Source: Zanthoxylum bungeanum (Eukaryota > Streptophyta > Magnoliopsida > Sapindales > Rutaceae). Taken from it: 64,000 nucleotides of DNA. The stretch covers positions 62,001 to 126,000 of the forward strand of contig SKCR01006522.1 of NCBI GenBank assembly GCA_019454045.1, written 5' to 3'. A program made the translations under genes and the position numbers. Position 1 is the first letter of the stretch. The number at the start of each line of letters is the position of its first letter. The notes under the pieces were generated by a model that was given only the letters and a program-made list of their open reading frames with translations, was not told the DNA's origin and did not search any database. Below are positions 56,936 through 64,000 of the stretch, piece by piece.

Positions 56936-58240
56936 AATATGTAGCAGACCCAGTTATGAGATAGAGAGAATCTTGGAAGTAGAAGTCGAAGATGGAAAAC
57001 CTTGGTACTACGTCATTCTGTAGTATCTAGAATGTGGAGAATTCCCAGAAGGAGCCGGCAAGAAAGAAAAAATATCCATTCAGAAATTGGCTTGCCAGTA
57101 TGTGAGTTTGAGGGGAGAGCTGTACAAGAGACAAGCCAATGGCATTCAGCTGAAATGTTTAAGAAAAGAAGAGGCTCATAATGTGATTGAAGAGGTGCAC
57201 GTTGGAGTATGTGGAACGCACATTAATAGATTGAATTTTTCTCATAAGATAGTGAGACAGGGATTTTACTGGTAGACCAAGGAAGCTGACCGCGCAAAGC
57301 TGATGAAGCACTGTCACGATTGCTAGGCACACGACAACTTGAACCATCTACCGCCTATGGAATTGCACAGACTATCAGAACCATGGCCTTTCTCAGCGTG
57401 GGGTATTGACATGATTGGAGAAATCAGGCTGCATGCATCAAATGGACACCGCTTCATAGTAGTGGCGGTAGACTATTTTTCGAAATGGTTGGAAGCTGAG
57501 TCAATTCATAATGTTATGAAGAAGCAGATGGCCAAGTTCATAACCCGTAATATAGTATGTCGATACGGAATGCCACATCACATAGTGACGGACAATGGAG
57601 TCCAATTTCAGGGAGAAACAAAGACGATGTTACAGAAGTATGGGATATGGCATCACAAATCATCACCTTACAGGCCACATGCTAATGGGGCTGTGGAGGC
57701 GGCCAACAAAACCATAAAGAAAATACTTGCTAAGATGACGGGAAGTTATAAAGATTGGGCTGACAAACTGCCGTATGCCCTGTGGGGGTATAGAACTTCG
57801 GTGAGAACGGCAACGAGAGCCACACCCTATGCTTTGGTTTACGGGATGGAGGTTGTGTTACCAGTGGAAATAGAGATACAGTCAATGCGGGTACTAGCAA
57901 AGTTAGGATTTCCTCAGCAGGAATGGGCCTCGCAGAGGTTCGAACAGCTAGCATTATTGGATGAGAAAATGATAAAGGCCTTATACCACATGCAGCTATA
58001 CTAGAAAAGGTTGGCCAAGGTGTTCAACAAGAAGGTACGTCCCACTAAGATCAGAGAAGGTGATCTAGTGCTCAAGCAGTCGAAGCCACTGATAATGGAC
58101 CCAAGGGGAAAGTTCAGGCCCAATTGGGAAGGGCCCTACCTAGTCAAAAAGGTGATGGGGAATGGGGCAGTGAGGCTGTAAGATTTGGAAGGAAACGAGT
58201 TCACTGAGCCCATCAATATGGACAGACTGAAATAATACAT
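56936..58240 (+). pseudogene. Tat-1 integrase
   Basis: The text after the insertion reads LEVEVEDGKPWYY, GELYKRQANGIQLKCLRKEE, HVGVCGTHINRL and KHCHDC (zinc domain). The long open piece 57339-58004 has WGIDMIGEIRLHASNGHRF, VVAVDYFSKWLEAESIH, HHIVTDNGVQFQGE and SPYRPHANGAVEAANKTI, with all three D, D, E catalytic positions present. C-terminal text runs to MDRLK near 58232. Stops lie near 57022, 57274, 57325 and 58003. Better preserved than in Tat-2. Confidence 0.92.
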
Positions 58241-58552
58241 TGCATAAAAAAAAAGAGGCTCGTTGGATTGAAAATCAGCAAAGGACGGCCCAAGAAAAAT
58301 ATAGAGCATGAGTGAGCAAGAAAAATGGTTAATTTTAAAATCTGTGAGGAACAGTTAGTGACAGAGGTATCCTTGCAATGCAATTTATTATTTCCTACAT
58401 ATGTACTAAGAAGTAATACAAACGCCTTTATTGAAATAAATGTTCAAGATGTTCGTATATTGCATAAATCCCACCTAACCGGGAAAGATTAGAGTCAAGT
58501 AATTACAAATCACGTCTTTTGTTTCTTAGGTGCTGGACCAAGATCAGGAGAT
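58241..58552 (+). other. Tat-1 spacer after integrase
   Basis: No gene; AT-rich element 3' region. Confidence 0.6.
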
Positions 58553-59776
58553 CTAGGAGAATGAGCGTTGGGAGGCCCCAGGGCAGCGACGAGCCACGTT
58601 CGACGCTGAGACCATTTGGTCTGGAAATGGTCCAAGAGGTGGCGAGACAGGGGCCCACTTTGGAAAGTGCGCTATCCAAGGAACCCTAGCGGGAAGATAA
58701 AATGAGCAGGAGTGTAGGCCGGGAAGGGGTACACAGTGCCCGCGGAAATCTGCGGTGACATGACTAGACGCCACCAAGGACACATCCACGTGATGTTTGC
58801 AGTAGTGAGACGTAGCAGCCACTCGTGCCATTCTGGATAAGGAAGGTTTTTCTTCATTAAGGCCCGAGCAAGGTGGTGACGAGAGCCATAAGAAATAAAG
58901 ACAAGAGCCGGAGGAAGAACCATAAGCCTTAACTTTTCTTGCAACCAGATCTGGAAAAACAAATTTAGCTCATTGGATTGAAAACCTGAAAAGGCGACCC
59001 AGGCAAGATAGAGCAATCCGCTAACTTGAAAATCCGAAATAAAAGCTTAGGCAAAAGATAGGACGAACCTGCAAAACAAGGGGACTCCTAAGAAAGCGGC
59101 TTACAGGATGGTGCTTTATCCTGTCTAAACCATGAAGCGTCTCAGCAAAGATAACGGGGGAGGGATTATGACCACATCAGATTCCCTCGATGATGTGCAA
59201 TAAATGATAGTCGCCTCTTGTACTATCACAACCCACTAAGAGGTATTGGGCCAAGATACGGAATAAGTCCACACTCCTCTAGGGACGGGACCTTACCTCC
59301 ATCCTGGAAGATACACGTAAAAGGACCTGAAACTCAATGGATGAAGCACAAGGCAATACCTTTTCCCCATCCTCAGAACAGCAAAGGAAAGCTTCGGAGG
59401 CTTCCCGAAGGTATTGACATTAGAAACGCGACATCGCCGGAAAGGTAGTAAGAGAAAAATGCAAGCCGAGAATGGCAGCAAACTCCTCAGGAAGAAGGAA
59501 TATTTCGAAATCTGGGAATCGGAAGACATGATTTTCAGTATCCCAAAAGGATGAGGCCGTTTTCAAAAAGGCGTAATCCACCTTGACCCGATGCAGGTAG
59601 CAAAGAGCAGAAAGCTGAGCGTGGTCTGTGGATGACCAGTCTACCACCCCGCGAATAAGGGACACAATAGGATCTTGAGCCATGAGACCAAAGAGAACTG
59701 AACAATCACCGAAAGAGAATTGCCAGAAGGAAACTGTAAGCAGGCCAAGGGGGCGCCCAAAGCTTTTTATAGGCAA
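58553..59776 (-). pseudogene. Antisense ORF resembling a plant mobile domain protein, in the Tat-1 3' region
   Basis: On the minus strand 59776-59420 reads VSLIRGVVDWSSTDHAQLSA, AFLKTASSFWDTENHVFRF and FEIFLLPEEFAAILG. This pattern (FW.....FRF....LTPTLEE...LLG) is that of plant mobile domain proteins. Broken frames continue through 59016-58672 with PYPEWHEWLLRLTTANITW and CPWWRLVMS. Antisense ORFs between integrase and 3' LTR are known in Tat-lineage elements; their role is unresolved. Tat-2 lacks this region. The domain call is by motif memory only. Confidence 0.55.
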
Positions 59777-59995
59777 AGGGCATCAAAGGCCAAAAGGATT
59801 TCTAAAGGGGTGAAGAAAACCCTCTAGAGCAAGGAATGCCTAATCAAGGATGACATCAAGCCAATAGGACAAAGAAACCCCACTAGAGTAGGTAATGCAT
59901 CCATGCATACATGCACATATGTCGCATACACACAATTTTTGTTTTGTGTTCGCAGGCTTTGTAAAAACAAAAAAAAAACGACGAGGAGAATAATT

Positions 59996-60175
59996 CCAAG
60001 AATGGAGAGGAAACTCGGGAATGAGGATGAGCAACTCCAAGAAAGGAGAGGAATCTCGGGAATGAGGAGGAGCAACTCCAAGAATGAAGAAGAACTACGA
60101 GAATGGAGAGGAATAGAGCAACCTCGGGAATGAGGATGAACAAAGAGCCTCGAGAATGAGGACAAATCAAGTAAG
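59996..60175 (+). repeat. ~41 bp tandem repeat before the Tat-1 3' LTR
   Basis: Three to four imperfect units combine CTCGGGAATGAGGATGAGCA with ACTCCAAGAAAGGAGAGGAA. It sits in the same place as the Tat-2 minisatellite and shares the core TCGGGAATGA. Confidence 0.85.
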
Positions 60176-60249
60176 TAAAAAAATGCATGCATGACTTTGA
60201 TAAGGTTGTCACTGTCACACACTGTACAAGCCCCATCAAAGTGAGGGCG

Positions 60250-62307
60250 ACTGTAAACATTGCATTTTTGCATGAACCCGATGATGAGCCTCATATGGAG
60301 GTACTAACTGAAAAGTTACGGAAGTTGCGAAAAATGAATGCCGGAAGGAATGAAAACCTCCAAAATTAGCCCATCATCGGATTCAGACTCACTAGCCAGC
60401 CTCGAATTCGCTCAGTCAGCTTCTGTTTCAAACCGTAGCCTCGAAAATGCATATGCCACTACTTCAGACCTCACATGCAGCCCATGCAATCGGCTCATGC
60501 AATCCATGCAGCCCAAAACCCCATGCACGATAAATCTTCTCATCAAATCACTTGTCAAACTTAACAAAGATTTGAAATCCCCTTCTTGCCAAATATGCCA
60601 GATCCTAGACCCAAACTAGAAAGAATTCTCACTTCCTAATATAGGTGATTTGAGTTTCCCTTAAAAATCCCTTAAGCACCTTATTGGAAATGGAGATCTT
60701 GACAGAAAATGAAGGAGATAGGCCGTCATAGAGAGAGTGGCAGCAACTTGAAGAATTTAAAAAAAAAACCTAGGAGGCACCAGCTATAAAAAAAGGAGAA
60801 GAACCGAGGGGGGGAACAAAAAAAACAAAAAAATAAAGAAAAACCCTAAGAGGCAGCCACCATCTTCACCGTAACCCTCATCAGCCCGAATCAACCAGCC
60901 TTCCCCACGATAACCATCACCCCCACCATCCTCATCGTCCACCAGAGACAGCATAGAAGGCAGAAACCAGCAGCATGAACCAACATCGTGAGAGGAAACC
61001 AGAACGTGGACTTGACGATGTGAAGAAACCAGAACGTGAAACAGAAACGCGAAGAAGAACCAGAAACAGCGAACCAGCAATAGCAGATACGAACCCAAAA
61101 ATAGAAACTGGAAACCTTAGACGTGAGAAATAGGAGAAACCGAGTGAGAGAGAGAATCAAACCAAATCGTAAAACAAAGCTTTGATCCTTCCGGCGACGG
61201 TCTAACGTATTTTTGAGAAAGTAACTTAAAAGGTAAGACCTGAGGGCACCATGAGCATATTTATTTTTATAGTTTCGGATGTTGCATGTCTGGCTGGACG
61301 TGAAATACATCCAGTCGGGTATGCGAAGCCGTACATCAAAAATGGCCAAATCTCTGGCCACATTTCTTCTTTGGCATTTTGTTATTTATTTTTTTATCTG
61401 TTTATTCACTTTTATTGTTATTTTATTATTTCACCTTTATTTTGTTTATGTTTGTTCATGTTGATGATTATACGTATATGCATTGTTATATTATTTCGCG
61501 TCTATTTTTTATGTCTGTTTACATTGCATTGATGATTATGTGTGTTATTATCCCTTGCGGTATATTGGATGGAAACCTAGACGTAAATTCGTGGCCGAAT
61601 CCGAATGGACGGTAGAGCGGTCTATACTTGGGATATAACTCCACGTGCCACTCGGGAGATACTCATATATGCGTGTTGACCCCCTTTTTGTTTGCCATTT
61701 ATCTTAATGAATCATTTACTTTTGAATTGTTTCCTTTATGTTATGATCATTATTATTTCCATAGTCCACCATGCACGACTTTTGTACTATTATTATTATC
61801 CCATTATGCTTTACGTCGTTATTGGTACTGTTGCATGGTTTCTCCCACCTTAGCATTGTTACTTCCCTTTTACATTACATTTATTTATTGATGCTTTTCC
61901 TGCTTTTGATTGTTTATTATAATTTTCGTTATTACATATCATATTTCTTAATTTAATATGCTTTTGGAATCACGTTATTGTGACTATTATTTTGGTTGGG
62001 TATATTGTTACATTTTTATTCGCTTCTATGCATGAATTGCATTAAGACTTGACTATCCCATCATGTGAACCCGTACATTATACTAACATAAGTAAGGGAC
62101 CATTCCGAACCCAAAGGTTTGAGGTCTTCCTTTACGAAGGATGAGTGCGACCTTAAATCTTTCCTAGTTCACACTGGATGGTGACTCTTTCATTCTCCGG
62201 TTTAGTCCCCCACGGGCTAATCCATACTCTGTACGGGCTGCGAGCCTAACAGTGTTGTTGTCGCTGAACATCATAGGTATAGCGGTAAACCCCGCTTCGC
62301 TCCTACA
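60250..62307 (+). repeat. 3' LTR of Tat-1
   Basis: Starts TGTAAACATTGCATTTTTGC after the tract GTGAGGGCGAC and ends GCTCCTACA. It aligns in reverse orientation with the Tat-2 LTRs at both ends, but is strongly diverged and shorter (2058 bp). TATAAAA at 60785-60791. ORFs in it are not taken as genes. Confidence 0.85.
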
Positions 62308-62794
62308 TTAGGGATAACAAAAATATCATTAAGAAGTGATGTACTTAGGGATCTTTTGGGATTTGTTGAAACCGACCCGACAAAATCTCTATATGTCATC
62401 CTGACCTAGTTGAAATAGGTAAATGATGTTTTGATCGGTATCATCTGCCTCGATATGTCGACCCTAGAAATGAAGATGGGATCACAAGCCAACCTATATT
62501 GGAGTCATGTGACGTATGCCCTAGGTGAGAAGATAAGCTTCTAGAAGGCTACTTATGACTGTGGAAAACCAACGGTTCTCATTGGAAGTAGCCTCTGTCA
62601 GCCCCTATAGGCCGATGCACTGGCAGAGAGGTGGCCAAATAGAGCCACCATAGGCCGGTGTAGTTACAGTGAAATGGATTGATCTCATTGGCCAATTCAA
62701 GGGTAGTTTATGAGAATTGTAGCGATAATGATGGCAAGGTGACATAGGATGACTTCAGAGGTAGTGAAATAGTGAATTTGGAAGCTTATATAAA
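62308..62794. other. Unassigned sequence right of Tat-1
   Basis: No ORF or recognised element. Starts TTAGGGATAACAAAAATAT, similar to the hAT-like end at 62890. Confidence 0.4.
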
Positions 62795-62888
62795 AGGGTT
62801 GTCAGTTGTATTACACAAACCTTCTTTTTTTTTTTTTTTTTTTTGGGTTCTTACCAAAGGAATTGGGTAGCGTTTGTTTGTCGTTAAC
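62795..62888 (+). repeat. Partial copy of the gene-fragment palindrome arm (copy C)
   Basis: GTTGTATTACACAAACC, a 20-base poly-T run, GGGTTCTTACCAAAGGAATT and GGGTAGCGTTTGTTT match the intron end and exon-2 start at 28905-28975. The acceptor AG is lost. Confidence 0.65.
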
Positions 62889-62889
62889 G

Positions 62890-63090
62890 TTAGGGATAGC
62901 AAAAAATATACATGTCCATTAAATATTCAATTATCCATCTAATTGGATTTGAATAATATCCATCCAATATTTATTGGATATAGAGATAGATAATTATTTA
63001 AATATCTAATTGAGTATTTAAATAAGTATGGATATTGGGTTGACAATGAATGAATATAGATATTAATTATTTATCCAATATCCTACTAAA
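62890..63090 (+). mobile_element. hAT-type terminal region
   Basis: TAGGGATAGCAAAAAATAT followed by many ATCCATC / GGATAT subterminal strings, as at the ends of plant hAT elements. No transposase or partner end in the window. Confidence 0.5.
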
Positions 63091-64000
63091 AGTAGAGAAA
63101 AACAAAGTGTCATTAATAAAAAATTATTATTTGTTTGTGTTGGAATCCTCACAAATAATACAATCTCAAACAATAAAACCAAAAGGTGTTTTAACCCAAA
63201 GGTTCTTTATGAGTAGTACTTGATTATCAAAAGATCGATCCCTTATTCGAGGGGCTCTCTTACTAATTATAACACTTTATTACAAGGAAAATAAACTGAC
63301 ATCGGTTACATTCCATTCACATTTCCCACTAACTGGCATATTCCCTAGAAATTTTCTCCTCCCCTTCCTCTTTTCTTTATTGCTCCTCCAAGTTGGGAAA
63401 AAGTAAGCTTGTTTTTATTTATTTTTTTTTTATTTGTTTTTTTTTTTTATATCATAAGTAAAGAAAGATATGGAATTATTTATTTTTCCCTTGCTAATGG
63501 GTTGAATTTTTCAAGTTAATTGGCCTTTTTTTTTTTTGGGATTTGGAATGGGCTTAAAAGTGTAGAGAATTTTTTTTAATTTCATTTAGGTCTTTCAACT
63601 TTTATTTAATTACACTTTTGCCCCATACCTTTGGGTAATTAAATTTTTGGATACTCTATTCTATTAGATTTTCACTTACACCCTTACACTTAAGTAAGCT
63701 TACTCTACTTCAAATATAAATTTGTAGGCTCATTTAAATCATACCTAAATTTCTTATAATTGCGTTAAACCGATAAATTTATTTCGTTTTTCAATTTTCT
63801 CAAATTTCTCATAATCTTGAAAAAAATTATTCTAAATATCATTGTCCAATGTTTTCGGTTATTACAGTCCCCTTCCAGGCTTGCACTCCTCAGATGCCAA
63901 GTGCAAACCATTACTCAAGGTAATTGTAATTGTACCACTTACATTGAAGACGTTAAATTCATGGTTGATTATTGGTTGCAGCATAAAAGCCAATTGATGA
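63091..64000. other. AT-rich intergenic sequence
   Basis: No ORF of note. Poly-T runs near 63420-63450 and 63520-63540; otherwise nothing recognised. Confidence 0.5.

Larger units (their letters stand above)
42263..62307 (+). mobile_element. Tat/Ogre-type Ty3 element (Tat-1), 5'-truncated, split by Tat-2
   Basis: Order: gag, protease, RT, RNase H, second (archaeal-type) RNase H, insertion, integrase, antisense ORF region, tandem repeat, 3' LTR. The extra RNase H between RNase H and integrase is the hallmark of the Tat clade. The 5' LTR and first part of gag are missing; the left edge joins copia-3 directly. Many stops, so it is inactive. Confidence 0.92.

Noticed and set aside
61251..61956. 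Hydrophobic ORFs (many F, Y, I, L) in the Tat-1 LTR
   Set aside because: Products of T-rich LTR sequence; overlapping frames, no domain.

Overview
This window is repeat-rich nuclear DNA from a flowering plant, most likely a eudicot (inferred from AT-rich spacers and the retroelement lineages present; the species cannot be named). Almost every recognisable coding region belongs to a transposable element. Nearly all are broken by stops, frameshifts or deletions, and many are nested inside one another. I see no intact host gene, rRNA, tRNA or CRISPR array.

Layout. (1) 1-7570, + strand: 3' part of an Athila-like Ty3 retrotransposon with a decayed pol, an extra small Cys-rich ORF, and an intronless cytokinin-activation (LONELY GUY, LOG) gene copy where Athila-type elements usually carry their env-like ORF, then a 1.9 kb LTR with a TATA box. 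(2) 7571-9820: truncated LTR-like sequence, probably of a chromovirus. (3) 10.5-22.9 kb, - strand: a three-level nest. An old copia element is split by a second copia (12429-22590). That copia was in turn hit by a solo LTR (15746-18283) inside its protease motif and by a 2.9 kb hAT transposon (19357-22249, perfect 8 bp target duplication) inside gag. (4) 23.2-33.9 kb: fragments of one or more host-like genes, including palindromic copies of the 5' end of a small gene with a transit-peptide-like N-terminus. These copies are interrupted by an RTE-type LINE and by a very young, RT-less Tork-type copia (29619-33456; its LTRs differ by one base). (5) 33.9-42.26 kb: three copia LTRs separated by gag-only internal segments. 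(6) 42.26-62.3 kb: a Ty3 Tat/Ogre-type element on the + strand with a second, deleted member of the same family (46835-56935) inserted in opposite orientation between its second RNase H and integrase. (7) 62.3-64 kb: fragments, including a hAT terminus and AT-rich DNA.

How the pieces work together. Most elements here cannot move alone: the Tork copy lacks reverse transcriptase and RNase H, the inner Tat copy lacks protease and RT, and the three-LTR array has only gag. Any recent movement must have used enzymes from elsewhere, and the near-identical Tork LTRs show that it happened. The best candidate for an undescribed system is the LOG-bearing Athila-like element, where a retrotransposon appears to carry a hormone-activating enzyme as cargo. 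Second is the palindromic gene-fragment family, which could produce hairpin RNA.
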